A DNA stretch of 64,000 bases from Erythrophleum ivorense (GCA_026724425.1 JAIUCV010000076.1:4487501-4551500); one strand, 5' to 3'. Counted from the first letter of the stretch, positions 9,866 through 21,476 are shown. Notes: a model not told the origin generated them from the sequence alone. Program-made: numbers and translations.

Positions 9866-10481
9866 ATTATAATTTGCGACGGAAACATTTCCGTCGCAAG
9901 TTTGCGACGGAACAACTTCGTCGCAAATTTGCGAGGAAACTATTCCGTCGCAAATTTGCGAGGAAAATATTCCGTCGCAAATTTGCGAGGAAATTATTCC
10001 GTCGCAAACTTGCGACGGAAATGGTTCCCTCGCAAGTTTGCGACGGAGGAAATTATTCCGTCGCAAACTTGCGATGGAAATTATTCCGTCGCAAATTTGC
10101 GAGGGAATTATTCCGTCGCAAATTTGCGAGGGAACCATTTCCGTCGCAAGTTTGCGACGGAATAATTTCCTCGCAAATTTGCGACGGAATCGTTTCCTCG
10201 CAAATTTGCGACGGAATAATTCCCTCGCAAATTTGCGATAGAGCTGATTCCGTCGCAAATTAATCGCAACTTGGCGACGGAGTAGATGCCTTCGCAAATC
10301 CGTCGCAAGTTTGCGACGGCATAAATCCGTCGCAAACTTACGACGGATTTGCGACGGAACGGGCATTGCGACGAACGATTTGCGACGGTACTTTTTTACT
10401 CGCAATTCCGTCGCAAATCACCATTTGCGACGGAATTGCGACGTTATTTTCCGTCGCAAATGGCCTATACTTCTTGTAGTG
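9866..10481. repeat. Right subterminal repeat array and terminus of CACTA-A
   Basis: About 600 bp of TTTGCGACGGAA and TTTGCGAGGAAA units occur in both orientations, often as inverted pairs such as TTCCGTCGCAAATTTGCGAC. The array ends in ACTTCTTGTAGTG. It is denser in inverted pairs than the left array. Confidence 0.88.
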
Positions 10482-10988
10482 AGAAGGTCCTAATTTCCTA
10501 ACTGGTTTTGACTCAATAAAAGACTTTGAAATTTATTTTTTTTTTTTGTAGAACCCTCAAAAACAAACACAATGTCAGCAACTACCTCCCCCAGACTTAA
10601 ACAACATTGTTCCCAGTGGTATTCAGCCGGAGGAAGGAAAGAGAAAGAATTGGAATTGAGTTAAACTGAAAAATAGAGCGTGATACCTATCTGTGGTGCT
10701 GGTGTCGACCGACACCAGGATTGGTGTCGATCGACACCAGTCACAGAGGACGTCGGTGAGTTCTGAAATTGTGTATTAAGTCTCAGAAAGTGTATTGCTA
10801 CATGAATTCTCATGATAGAACTGTAAAAACACTCAAACACAATTCATAAGCAATCAGAGATATCATAAAAGCATAGTTCAACACAAATTCCAAATCCAAA
10901 TCAAAGGAAAATGACAGACTGACTCAAAGTTAGAGGAAAAATAAGAGAAAATGCAAAAGAAAATAAAGGATAAACCATTGACAAGGAA
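10482..10988. other. 3' untranslated region of inner Athila-type element, continued
   Basis: This runs from the CACTA-A duplication to the ORF1 stop. It holds a purine tract on the minus strand at 10585-10596 (plus-strand CCTCCCCCAGAC) and the palindrome TGTCGATCGACA at 10725-10736 next to the related GTGTCGACCGACACC near 10710. No gene is seen. Confidence 0.65.
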
Positions 10989-12323
10989 CTAGTCCTCATC
11001 TTCGATGTCGTCGCGAGCCGGTGGTGTAGGCGGACGAATGCAGGTATAGCGAGGAAGCCTATCCCAGATGGCATGTAAGCTCTCAACCATGTATATCTGA
11101 AAAACAGCCTGCTCCATGGGAATCTCTGGAGTGGGTGGAAAACCAAGTGCAGCGGGGAGTGAAGCAGATGCAGAAGTGGAAGCAATGTCGGCTGCAGAGC
11201 GAAGAGCGCGAGGTGTGGAACCAGTGTGGCGGCGTTCTGGCTCGAGAGGTACTGAGAGCAGGCTCAGGTAGCTGGACCGAATACTCCGTCTTATCAATGC
11301 GGAAATGCCATAGTAAGTGTGGTTTGAGCCACTTGGCATGTGTCAAGTGCTCTACATCCAGAAAAGTGTTCAGCGGGATGCGCTCAATGTTACCTGAAGG
11401 GATGGACAACCACATGAAGATATAGGAGTGAGAAGACTCCCAATTGTCTCAGGCTTCTTGGCTGATCCTGTGAATGGCTTGGTCTTCAAAGAGGCTAGGT
11501 GGTGCGCAAAGATAACTCCTATGTTGCATACCTCAAGTCGCGCCCAATCATTCTCTTCATTTTCAGACATATCGTCAATGCCATAGGTCAACAGCAGGAA
11601 CTCATTGAGGCGCATCTTCCCTGGCTCAGATTTACACAAAATTGTTTTGGCAATGAGACGAACCACGTAGCGCAAAATGGGATGTCGAATATCGGTATGA
11701 GTTGAGCTCTTGGAATCATATCTCCCTTTCCCAATAACAGACCAGATGCTCTGCTGTGCGGGAAACTGATGTGGCCATGTAGCTCCTGAAATCATCCTCT
11801 CAAACCCGAAGATCTCGCAGAGCTGAAGCAGTGGCAACCTGTATCTTTGGCCGTACATCATGAACGTCAAAGTGCCTTCATGTACTCTCTTGACCCTCTC
11901 GTTGGTACAGTAGACATGAACAGTAGCGATGAATTGGCGAACCATCTCAGGATAGATAGGGAATTGCTGAGTACAGATGGTACCCAAGCCAATCTTCTGC
12001 AGTAGCTGAAGAACGTCATCATGAATACCCATCATCTGCATAGTCTGCTCATCAGCAAGTCGAGTGGGTTTAATGTCCATTTTCAGCCAGGCATTATAGA
12101 ACAGTGTATCGTAGTCGTCCCAAGTGTCGGAAATCTCTCTGGAAATGCACTCATCGCTCTCTGCGACATGTTTGTCGGTGAGATCCCAAACTCTACGAGG
12201 TCGAATCTTCATCTTTTCAGGCCGATGCCAAGTTGGAATGTCTGCAGGCTCAGGAGAAGAAGATGATGAAGAGTGTTGGCGTTTCTTGCTGCGACGTGGT
12301 TGTTGCTTTGGAGGCATCTGCAA
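10989..12323 (-). pseudogene. ATHILA ORF1 protein of the inner element (frameshifted)
   Basis: The reading begins MQMPPKQQPRRSKKRQ with a basic, serine-rich N terminus. It then has the conserved ORF1 core (RLADEQTMQMMGIHDDV, MYGQRYRLPLLQLCEIFGF, HPILRYVVRLIAKTIL) to about 11415. It continues in a second frame (MWLSIPSGNIERIP...TEYSVQLPEP) and ends in a third frame rich in proline and acidic residues (PPTPPARDDIEDED) at 10989. The first change fits a 2-bp insertion near 11415. The core can be followed along the outer element's ORF1. It lies downstream of gag-protease with an 880-bp gap in place of reverse transcriptase and integrase. Its role is not established. Confidence 0.82.
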
Positions 12324-13200
12324 GAAAAATCAACCAAAGACCAAACAAGCAAATTTTGGAAAAATTAGTTCAAAATCAAAAGTTCTCAAATCAAAAAGGT
12401 ATGAGTAGAACTTCAATATCATGCTGGAAGGCAACAAAAACCGCAGCAGTCAATCCTAATAAGCCGGTAAAGTCCGAGTGAGGCGACAAATTCGAAGTCA
12501 TTATCACCAAAACTCCAAAATCCCCAAAGTCCGAAATTGAACAAGAAAAAGCACGTGGGTAAATCGAAATCTTTCTATAACGACCTAATGAACTAGGAAT
12601 CAAGGTTAAAATCAAGTGAAAAGAGATAAATTTCGAGATTGAATACCATATATGCGAATTCAAAAAAGTGGAGAATGGAGTGGCATACCTTGCAGATCGG
12701 AAAAACTAGTGATAGAGGATGATAGAGGGTAAAAATCCGTGTGGATTAGGTGTTGGAATCACTCAAAACGACCAAGAATCAAGAGATTTATAGAGAAAGG
12801 CGATTTGGAGGTTTCGGTTTGTGAAGAACGAAGTGGCCGCGGAGAAGAGAAGAGTTTAAAAGACTTACCTCACGTGGATCGAAACGACCGTGTTTCGATT
12901 TGGACGGTGTTGATCGACACCATAAGTGGTGTCGGTCGACACCGACGTTTTGTGTCGACTCCTCCGTGTCGAGTCCTGCACGATATTGGTCTGTCTCGTA
13001 ACTGGTGTCGATCGACACCCAGATGGTGTCGATCGACACTAGCTTGTCTCGACTCTGGTTTTTTTTTTTTTTTTTTCAAAAATAAAACAAAACCAAAAGT
13101 TAGTGAAAAGAAAACGAAAATCACAAAGGAATTTCACCTACAAGTGGGTTGCCTCCCACTAAGCGCTTGTTTTCAGTCATTAGCTGGACTGTGTCGAGGC
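12324..13200. other. Gap between protease and ORF1 in the inner Athila-type element
   Basis: About 880 bp lie where an autonomous Athila would have reverse transcriptase, RNase H and integrase. No trace of those domains is read in any frame. Two exact copies of TGTCGATCGACA (13006 and 13027) and a variant at about 12908 occur here. A poly-T tract lies at about 13060-13077, and a conserved-looking GGGAGGCAACCCACT on the minus strand near 13140-13160. Confidence 0.7.
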
Positions 13201-16200
13201 TTAGGCATCTGGTGGATGAGAGAGTGGCAGCAAATGCCTCGGAGAAAAATGTCTCCTCATCCATGGTGGTGTATAAGCATTAGGGGCATGAGATCGACCA
13301 AGGAAGTGAGGAACATCAGCAGGGTGGGATTTGAGTATGGGTGGGACACTTTTTTTTCCTGCAGAATCATCAAAATAAACACCAAGCCTTCTACGAGAAA
13401 CTCGTTGCTTGCATAAGTGGGAAACAGCTTTTGCACTTCTTAAATTTGTATTGATGAAATCAAGAGGTTTTGAATTGAGTACAGAAAGTGCATACCTGTG
13501 CGGTAATGGAGGCATATGGTCTGTGAGATGATCAGCAACTAAGTCCTCACTCCGATCTGCCAGCGTGTTCACTTTCTTACTAGTATCGAGCTCTTTGACA
13601 TACCCAGCAGTAAGATCAACTGAATGCTCTCTGAATGGATCTTTAACCGGAGAAGTCTCTACAGAAAAAGTCTGACCATCGACGGTGGATTTCCTCCTTA
13701 ACTTATCCATGTCAAAATTCATGACAACATCACCCAAACCCAGCTCTATCCTCCCTTGTTTCACATCAATGATGGCACCAGCCGTAGCCAAGAATGATCG
13801 TCCTAGAATAAGAGGATTTGTAGGTTCTTCACCATATTCCAAAACCACAAAGTCCGTAGGAATCAGGTGGCTTTCAATTGTCAGTGGAACATCCTCTAAA
13901 ACACCTTCTGGGATTCTCTTGGATCGATCAGCTAGGATAAGAGAGATCCTAGTTGGCTTGAAATTGGTCATTCCAAGGCTAGCAACAACTGAGGAAGGCA
14001 TTAGGTTGATACCTGAACCTAGATCACAAAGAGAATGAGGAAACTGTCTTGTTGAGATTGAGCAATCTAGCACAAAGTTTCCTGGGTCATGAAGCTTCTC
14101 TGGAGTCTTATTCTGAATCACTGCACTAACTTGTTCGGAGACTATCACCTTCTTCTTCTTCTTTGGCACTGTGTTCAAGAGAACTACACTAATGTCTCTG
14201 GTAAGCAATGCTCCTTCTTCAGGACTCACACCATTCATAACCATTCTCTTAACATATCTTTTTAATGCAGGTGAAAGAGTGACTGCATCAACTAGAGGAA
14301 TCTCAACCATCAGCTTGTCCATGATGGCTTTGCACTTAGCATCTTTCAGCTCTTGTTTGGACTTTCTAGGAGGCTGAGGAAAGGGTATCTTAGGCTTGTA
14401 GACCCTCTCCTCGACTTTGTCTGCAACTTTTACACGACCTGTAGTCGTCTGGGACTGGTGTCGACCGACACCCTGGTGGTGTCGATCGACACTAGAGTCA
14501 TGTGTCGACACCTTTTCGCTCGTGTCGACCTGCTCGGTCGACAAACGTCCGTCGAACGTATTCTCGTCTTCTGGTGTCGATCGACACCCATCAATGGTGT
14601 CGATCGACACTTGCTATGCAGTGGCGAAAGTTGCTTCTTCAAATTCCTGCAAGTCCATTATATGCTCCGAATGTAGATCCTGCTGCAGCACTGGATGCAG
14701 CTCTTGTTCAATCTCCAATGTAATGGCATTGCACTGATGCTTAGGATTTGTATCAATTCTTCCAGGGAGGAATCCTTCTTGTCTTCTAACAGAATCAGCA
14801 GTTTGAGCCACTTGAATATCTAATTTCTTGACATGAGTGCTCAAAGATTCAATTTTTTCGTGCAGGTCTTGATACATAGCATCCATTTTGCCATTGAAGT
14901 CCAAAGTTATCTTCTGTTGGCCTGCTAGAAGCTGCTCAAACATGGACTTCACCTCACTGTCTAGTGTTTGGGCAGGAGGTGATTGGTAAGAAGAGGAACC
15001 ATAGTTCCTTGTGAAGCTGCTGGAAGTGAAAGGCTTTTGATACTGTGTCTTGGTGAACCCTGAAGAAGTCTGATTTCCTGCAAAATAACTCTTATGCCCG
15101 CTTCCATTGTAGCCTCTATTACCTTGCTGATCACCAAATCTCTGACCCTGAAAACCAGCTCCATTGATGTAGTTAACATCTTCTTCTTATGTCGCTTCCA
15201 TTGGCTCAAAAGACTCCACCTCTGCAGCAAACTGAACTGACTTCTTCCCCACAAGAAGGCTATGAACTGAATCTAGTTCAGCCTTAACTTCAGCAATTTG
15301 GCTGCCATCCAAATTTCCACCAAACTTCTTCCTCTCAAAATCTGCATTCTTGGTACTATTGCTAGATGCCAAGTTCTCTATAAGTTGATAAGCTTCATCT
15401 GGATATCTGGTGTTGAAGTTACCATTGCTCGCAGCATCGAGAGCCATCTGATACCTCCAATCAATTCCTCTGAAGAAAATGCCCAGCAGCTGAACTTCAG
15501 TGAAACCATGGTGTGGACAGTCTCTCTGGTAGGACCTGAATCTCACCCAAGAAGCCTTAAATGCCTCAGTTGGTCCTTGAGAAAATTGTGAAATATTATT
15601 TCTCAGCTCCTCGGACCTAGCATCATCATAGAAGTTATTCAGAAATGCCTTCTTGGTGTCCTCCCAGTTTGTCAAAGATCCTGGCTGCAACTGCTTCAGC
15701 CAATAACCGGCATCCCCAGAAAGAGAGTAGGGAAATAGCTTGCAGAAAAGGTAGTCACTTGTGACTCCATTGGCCTTGATGCTGTTGGCCAGATCTTCGA
15801 ACCTCTCGATGTGATCCATGGGGTGTTCATGAGGAAGACCATGAAAGAGATGCTGACCCACAAGAGTGTAGAATGCAGGCTTCAGCTCAAAATCATTCCT
15901 CTGGAACGAAGGAGGGCGAATCGCAGACCGATTAGCATAGAACAAATCAGGCCTGTTGTGGTCACCAAGAGTGCGATTCAGTACAGCCTGGTTTTGCGCA
16001 GCAACATTAAGTGCAGGCTGAACTGGGGGTGCCTCAGCTATCACATTCCCATCATCATCGAGTTTCTGCCCTTGCGCATTGCGCCTGTTTCCTTCGCTGT
16101 CAAACAGAGTGCCATCAGCATGTTGAACCAAAATCAGTGGCCCGTTCATCTCAACTGGCTTCTTCGCTTTTCTGTTTGTACGCTCTAAGTGTACTAGCTC

Positions 16201-16266
16201 TTGATTACTGAGGTTAACTAGCTCTTTGTCCTTGTTGCTTCTGGTTATAGAGCAAGAGAGTAACAA
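13201..16266 (-). pseudogene. Gag-protease polyprotein of the inner Athila-type element (two nonsense codons)
   Basis: One reading frame runs from 16266 to 13201, interrupted only by TAA at 15187-15189 and TAG at 14614-14616. The gag part has the retrotransposon-gag core (LFPYSLSGDAGYWLKQLQP, FRSYQRDCPHHGF). A middle linker follows with a predicted coiled coil (MYQDLHEKIESLSTHVKK). The last part is an aspartic protease with the active-site block LCDLGSGINLMPSS and a downstream LILGRSFLATAGAIID flap-like region. The frame ends without entering reverse transcriptase. Three copies of the palindrome TGTCGATCGACA lie inside the coding frame between linker and protease, where they encode odd VSIDT and CRSTP-type insertions. 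The exact start is uncertain. Confidence 0.85.
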
Positions 16267-16332
16267 AAGAAAAAGAAATTCTTAGACAAAATTCGAAAAC
16301 TAAAAATTTAACGGCAACGAAAGAGACGATTG

Positions 16333-16345
16333 GCAACGGCGCCAA
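16333..16345 (-). promoter_or_regulatory. Primer-binding site, tRNA-Asp type, inner Athila-type element
   Basis: The minus strand reads TGGCGCCGTTGCC six bases inside the 5' LTR edge. This complements the 3' end of plant tRNA-Asp, the primer typical of Athila elements. Confidence 0.88.
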
Positions 16346-16351
16346 AAACTT

Positions 16352-16558
16352 GATAGGTGTAAAGTTCTCCCTAAAAATAACTGCAAGTGCACAGCAAATG
16401 AGTTGTAGCAAATAGGGTATCGAATCCAAACGTCTATCAGTTACTCAGTAAATTCCTAGATTCAAATCAAGCTAAGAGAATGAATGTCAATGTAATGCAA
16501 ATAAAATAACTAAAGACAGCAAGTGATCGATTGATACGGTTAAATTCAGGAGACAAAG
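16352..16558 (-). repeat. 5' LTR of inner Athila-type element, first part
   Basis: It starts TGATAGGTG and matches 1669-1875 of the other LTR. It is cut at 16558 by CACTA-B and continues at 27546. Confidence 0.92.
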
Positions 16559-17100
16559 CACTACAAGAAGTATAGGCCATTTGCGACGGAAAATATCGTC
16601 GCAATTCCGTCTCAAATGACCATTTGCGACGGAATTGCGAATGAACAATTTTCGTCGCAAATCGTTCGTCGCAATGCCTCTTCCGTCGCAATGCCTCTTC
16701 CGTCGCAAATCCCTCGCAAGTTTGCGACGGATTTGTGCCGTCGCAAACTTGCGAGGGATTTGCGAAGGCATCGACTCCGTGGCTAAGTTGCGATTTATTT
16801 GCGACGGAATCAGCTCTATCGCAAATTTGCGACGGAAATTATTCCGTCGCAAACTTGCGAGGAAAAGATTCCGTCGCAAATTTGCGAGGGAATAATTTCC
16901 GTCGCAAGTTTGCGAGGTTTGCGACGGAATCTTTTCCTCGCAACGTTGCGTCGGAACAATTTCCCTCGCAACGTTGCGAGGAAAAGATTCCGTCGCAAAC
17001 CGCGCAAACTTGCGACGGAAGTTTTTCCGTCGCAAACTTGCGACGGAATCTTTTCCTCGCAAGTTTGCGACGGAAACAACTTCCGTCGCAAATTTTAATT
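16559..17100. repeat. Subterminal repeat array of CACTA-B, left end
   Basis: Short units GCGACGGAA/TTCCGTCGC and GCGAGGAAA occur in both orientations, corresponding to the array at 9866-10481 of CACTA-A. It is followed by AT-rich DNA to 17249. Confidence 0.88.
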
Positions 17101-17249
17101 AATTTTTTTTTTTTTAATTTGTAATTTAAAAAAAATAAAAATTAAAAGAAGAAAATTAAATAAATATTAAAATTAAAATAAAATTTTAATTCAAATATCA
17201 TAAAAATTATTCATAAATAACATTAAAAATAGACAAAAAAAAACGAAAA

Positions 17250-18889
17250 CTAAAATTCGGCGGATGGTCCCGATCCGCCCTGATCCTGTCCCGATCCGCC
17301 GTGGTCCGATCTGCTAGGTCCGTCCTGTTGTTGACGCAAACGGTCCATAAGCTCCTTGAGCTTCGGATCCGAGTTGCCCAAATAGTCGAACATCTGTTCG
17401 AACAGGGCAACCTTCGTCTCCTGTGCAGTCAACTTCTCCTTCAACGTAGCGACCTCGTTGGAATCCTGAAGCTGACTTGAAGCGGAACCGCAAACATAAC
17501 CGCTCCCAGTATCGATTTGGGATTGAAGAGAACCAACCCCAATCATCTTCCCCTTTCTACGGGGAGCGGACTGAAAAACCAAAAAAAACATTGAAATTAA
17601 TAAACCAACAATATACATAGGTAAAAAATAAGTTGAACTAAAAAAATATGATAAAAATTTACCTGAACAAAAATCTTGTTCTTTACGGCCACAGAAGAAC
17701 CAGAACCGATGCTGTCGGGATCATCATTCTGAGTCAACTCTTGTAGTTTTGAGTTAACGTCGTTGTAGAGCTCCTCAGAATCGTCATCCAAGAAAGTGCC
17801 ATCCGGCCTCCGTTTTGTATACGCGAGGACTTTTAGCAAATCTGTCTCAGATTCCCCTCTTTCCTCGGCCTATGAAATAAATTTTGATTCGATTAGATAA
17901 ATACGGAAAAAATGAAAAAAAAAAATAAAAGAAATAGAAATATTTTTTAAAAATAATTTGACAAAAACTTACAAGCATTCGGCCGCGGGCTAAGAATGAA
18001 GTTCGGCCGGAGCGATGAGTAGAATGTTTGCTCTTCGCTCGAGCGGCCTTACTGTTCCCACTCCTCTTCTGGTGGTCAGGATCCAACCAATATGCAATCA
18101 AGCCAGCCCACACGTTCGGGTCAAAGTGAGTTGGCTTGGCGTCATCTCCCTTAGCGAGCCACAACTTCTTCCACCGAGAAACCATATCAGGCAACCGAAC
18201 ACGGACTTTGGCACAGAACTCATGGTAGACTATGGCGGTAAAACCAGATTCCCAGTGATACTTGCGCTTGAAAAAAAAAATCAAATAACAATAATACAAT
18301 GTTAGTTATTAGCAATTAGAAAATATTTTTAAAAAGTAAATACGAATCAAACTCGTACTTACCGCAAAAGTAGTGAACCAGCGTTGAAGAACGGGTTCCT
18401 TTACATCCCTCCACCGGGCAATAGGATCTTTGTAATCCTTTTCAAAAACTTCCGTAACCGCAGAAGCGACGGATGAATCATTAGTGAACCTGAAAAAAGA
18501 AAACAATAGACTTTAACTTTACAAAATGTATAATATAAAATAAAACAAAAAACTATAAAAATTAAAAACATATACCAGAAAGTCTTCGGTGGGCGGTGTG
18601 GATGAAGGTTAGGGAGGTGATGATGACCAGGCTCATCTAATATCTCCCTAACTGCCGCATAAAATGGGGCTCTAGAGGCCTCAAATCTGGCCTCAAGTGC
18701 GGCTGCGGGACGAGGTGGGGATGGAGACCGAGACCGGGTCTGCTGCTCCTCCCGGCCCGTAGAACCATGGGAACTACTAGTAGGGTTCCCATGACCAAGA
18801 GACAAGGAAGGAGAACGAGCACCACGGGAACCCCCGGAACCTCCGGATCCCTGACTCAGGAACTGCCGATAAGAGTTTTGTTGCTCCAT
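17250..18889 (-). CDS. Accessory En/Spm-like transposase (TNPA-like), five coding exons, CACTA-B
   Basis: Coding exons on the minus strand are 18889-18576, 18489-18363, 18266-17973, 17869-17663 and 17570-17250, all with GT...AG introns and kept phase, giving 420 residues. The architecture is as in the copy at 8085-9695: Ser/Gly-rich N terminus, WRDVKEPVLQRWF and YHWESG...SRWKKLW core, RRPDGTFLDDD segment and C-terminal heptads. The C-terminal tail differs by a small in-frame insertion of SGQDQGG-like residues. The two copies differ otherwise by scattered substitutions, and both stay open, which suggests they were functional until recently. By family it should bind the repeats in the element's ends. 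That is inference. Confidence 0.86.
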
Positions 18890-19776
18890 CTGCAACAAAT
18901 AAAAAAGTGAAATTAGCAATTTTAAAAAAATTATTCCCAAAAAATATTCTAATTATCACACAATTTTTATAAAATTACTATATAAACTAATAATTAAAAT
19001 TACTAACCTAAAATCTAAAATTCTAAAATGTATAATTAATCTAATCACATGAACAAATTAAATTCTGGAAACTAAACAGTTAGAAATATTGTAACTTCCA
19101 AAACTATTATAATCACATTTCCAATCTAATAGTTTAAATTTTAAATCTAAAATCTATAATTCTAAATTAATCTAATAATTAAAATTTCAAATCTAAAATC
19201 AAAAATTCTAAATTCCTAAATTAATCTAATCAAATGAACAAATTAAATTCTAGAAACTCAAAAAATTCTTACTAAAACTATTATAATCACAATCTAAAAT
19301 TCTAAATTCTAAAATTGTAAATTCTAAAACTCTAAATTCTAAAACTCTAAATTCTAAAACTCTAAATTCTAAATCTAAAATTCTAAATTCTAAAACTAAT
19401 CTAATAATTACAATTTTCAATCTAAAATCTAAAATTCTAAATTCTAAAACTAATCTAATAATTACAATTCTAAAACTAAACTAAACTAATCTAAAATTCT
19501 AAAACTAATCTAAAATTCTCAAACTAAACTAATCTAAAATTCTAAAACTAAAATAAACTAATCTAAATTCTAAAACTAAACTAAACTAATCTAAAACTAA
19601 AATAAACTAAACTAAACTAATCTAAAATTCTAAAACTAATCTAAAATTCTCAAACTAAACTAATCTAAAATTCTAAAACTAAAATAAACTAATCTAAATT
19701 CTAAAACTAAACTAAACTAATCTAAAACTAAAATAAACTAAATTAAATTATAAAAACGAAAATGGTTTTTATTTAC
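18890..19776 (-). other. AT-rich 5' intron of the accessory transposase gene (CACTA-B)
   Basis: The minus-strand intron runs from the donor GTAAAT at 19776 to the acceptor TTGCAG next to the ATG at 18889. It is almost entirely made of degenerate CTAAA and TTCTAAA units, longer than in CACTA-A and with a different repeat register (19300-19760). Confidence 0.7.
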
Positions 19777-20095
19777 CAGATCTGGACGGCGGCGACGGTG
19801 TGGAGGAGAAGAGGAGCGGCGGCGGTCGGGCGTGGAGGAGACGGCGGTCGGGCGTGGAGGAGACGGCGGTCGGGCGTTCGGCGGGGCGGCGTGCGGCGTG
19901 CGGGGCGTCGTGCGGCGTTCGGCGGCGGCGTGCGGGGCGGGGCGGCGTGCGGCGTGGAGACGGCGGTCGGGCGTTCGGCGGGGCGGCGTGCGGCGTGCGG
20001 GGCGGCGTGCGGCGTTCGGCGGGGCGGCGTGTGGCGTAGGCGAAGCGGAGCGGGGCGGCGTAAGTTTTCGGAGAGGAGGGGTCGGTTTGAGCGAA
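19777..20095 (-). repeat. GC-rich repeat block in the 5' exon of the accessory transposase gene (CACTA-B)
   Basis: It contains GC-rich tandem units built on GGCGTGCGGCGTGCGGGG and GGAGACGGCGGTCGGGCG. The position and splice donor (CCAGATCTG/GTAAAT) match those of CACTA-A, but the repeat unit is different, so this exon evolves by repeat turnover. It is probably untranslated. Confidence 0.7.
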
Positions 20096-20560
20096 GCTCA
20101 AACCCGCGCCCTCATATATATAAAGATTTTGTTCCGTCGCAAATCCATCGCAACTTTGCGACGGATTTGCGATGGAATGGGGCATTACTTTGCGATGGAT
20201 TTGCGACGGAACGAAAGATGGAAACCCTAATCCGTACAAACTTGCGATGGATTTGCGACGGAAATGCCCCATTCCATCGCAAATCCATCGCAAATCCGTC
20301 GCAAATCCGTAAAAATTAGGGTTTTCCTAATGTTTTCCTCGCAAATCCGTCGCAACGTTTGCGACGGATTTGCGATGGAATGGGGCATTTCCGTCGCAAA
20401 TCCATCGCAATATGGAAGCCCTAATTTTTGCGACGGAATTGCGAGGGAACGGGGCATTTCCGTCGCAATTCCGTCGCAACTTTGCGACAGAATTGCGAGG
20501 GAAACTTGTTTAGGGTTTACGGTTTAGGGATTTGACTACGGGGGGTTTAGGGTTTGTTGA
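20096..20560 (-). promoter_or_regulatory. Promoter region of the accessory transposase gene (CACTA-B)
   Basis: On the minus strand this has two CCCTAAAC boxes, then the GCGACGGA/GCGATGGA array at 20130-20510 and a TATA-like TTTATATATATG at about 20112-20125, just before the GC-rich exon. It parallels 6536-6895. Confidence 0.6.
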
Positions 20561-21065
20561 TAATGAATATATATGCTTATTAGTGAATGAATTTCAATAT
20601 TCCTATAGATATTGAACATTCATACATATATATATATATATATATAGTCGATGTTTCAACAAAACCGTTTGTATTGTTATATACGTCGTAAGCTTCAATG
20701 AGCTTGATATCTACGGAGTTGAAGAGAAACCTATTTTATTTAGTAAAAAGCTTTTTGGGTTCAATTATACAGTACAAAATAAGATTATATTACCCTTGCT
20801 ATACGAAAATCCCTAAACCCTAAACCCTAAAACTGTAATTTTTGGGTTTCCATCGCAATTCCATCGCAAAGTTGCGATGGATTTGCGATGGAAACCCAAA
20901 AATTACATAATCCATCGCAATTCCGTCGCAAATGTGCGATGGAATTGCGATGGACTTTCAAAAATTTTATATTCCATTGCAATTCCATCGCAAATTTGCG
21001 ATGGAATTGCGACGGAAACTCAAAAATTACATAATCCATCGCATTTCCATCGCAATTCCTTCGAA
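20561..21065. other. Region between TNP2 and the accessory gene with a further repeat array (CACTA-B)
   Basis: AT-rich DNA with a (TA)n tract at about 20624-20646 is followed by a telomere-like CCCTAAACCCTAAACCCTAAA at about 20809-20830. GCGATGGA-type repeats fill 20845-21065. No gene is seen. This repeat block and the following palindrome are absent from CACTA-A through its deletion. Confidence 0.6.
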
Positions 21066-21325
21066 AAATTATCATTGTCACTTGATGACGGCGCTTCTGT
21101 TAACCGTACACTCTTTCACCGACTTCCTAAGAAACCCCAATCCCTCTCATTTTCCATCGATTTGCCTCTTAAATTCATCAACTTTCATCACTAACTCACA
21201 AAGCTGAAGAATTTAAGAGGCAAATCGAAGAAACAGGAGAGGAATTGGGGTTTCTTAGGAAGTCGGTGGAAGAGTGTACGGTTAACAGAAGCGCCGTCAT
21301 CAAGTGACAATGAAAATTTTGCGAC
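21066..21325. repeat. Palindrome, about 255 bp, downstream of TNP2 (CACTA-B)
   Basis: The arms are CATTGTCACTTGATGACGGC on the left and GCCGTCATCAAGTGACAATG on the right. They pair inward through AAGAAACCCCAATCCCTCTC and its near complement, with a loop around 21185-21210. The arms are nearly identical, so this too would form a long hairpin RNA. Confidence 0.85.
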
Positions 21326-21476
21326 GGAAATACAAATTGAGATATTTACGGTTTGCATTTACGTCGGTGACACCTACCATTGGAACTGACGCAAAAACAT
21401 AATTTTTACGTAGGAAGTACAAATTCATCACAATTCAAAATAGAAACAACTTAAAATTCAAAGAAAAACCTCAAAA
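21326..21476. other. Noncoding DNA after the TNP2 stop (CACTA-B)
   Basis: A short AT-rich stretch lies between the palindrome and the TNP2 stop. It is probably 3' untranslated. Confidence 0.4.

Larger units (their letters stand above)
3764..10481 (+). mobile_element. CACTA-A: internally deleted En/Spm-like CACTA transposon
   Basis: The element begins CACTACAAGAAAACAG and ends CTTGTAGTG. It is flanked by the 3-bp duplication AGA (3761-3763 and 10482-10484), as CACTA elements make. It is 6718 bp, with genes reading on the plus strand. In order it has a subterminal repeat array, two palindromes, a leftward truncated promoter copy, a rightward TNP2 promoter with only the first codons of TNP2, the accessory transposase gene and a right subterminal array. 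Alignment by eye with CACTA-B shows that TNP2 sequence equivalent to about 20690-25020 of B is missing, joined near 6400. It is probably non-autonomous but retains its ends. Confidence 0.93.

Noticed and set aside
9866..10481. Regular short repeats with spacers, superficially like a CRISPR array
   Set aside because: Units are of variable length, inverted in both orientations, spaced irregularly and bounded by a CACTA terminus. The genome is a plant.
13201..14610. A host aspartic protease gene
   Set aside because: It is in frame with retroelement gag, has the Athila-type DLGSG-IN motif and lies between a primer site and ORF1 of an LTR element.
20809..20830. Telomeric repeat tract
   Set aside because: Only three CCCTAAA units, repeated at each promoter of the CACTA family. 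It is a promoter box, not a telomere remnant.
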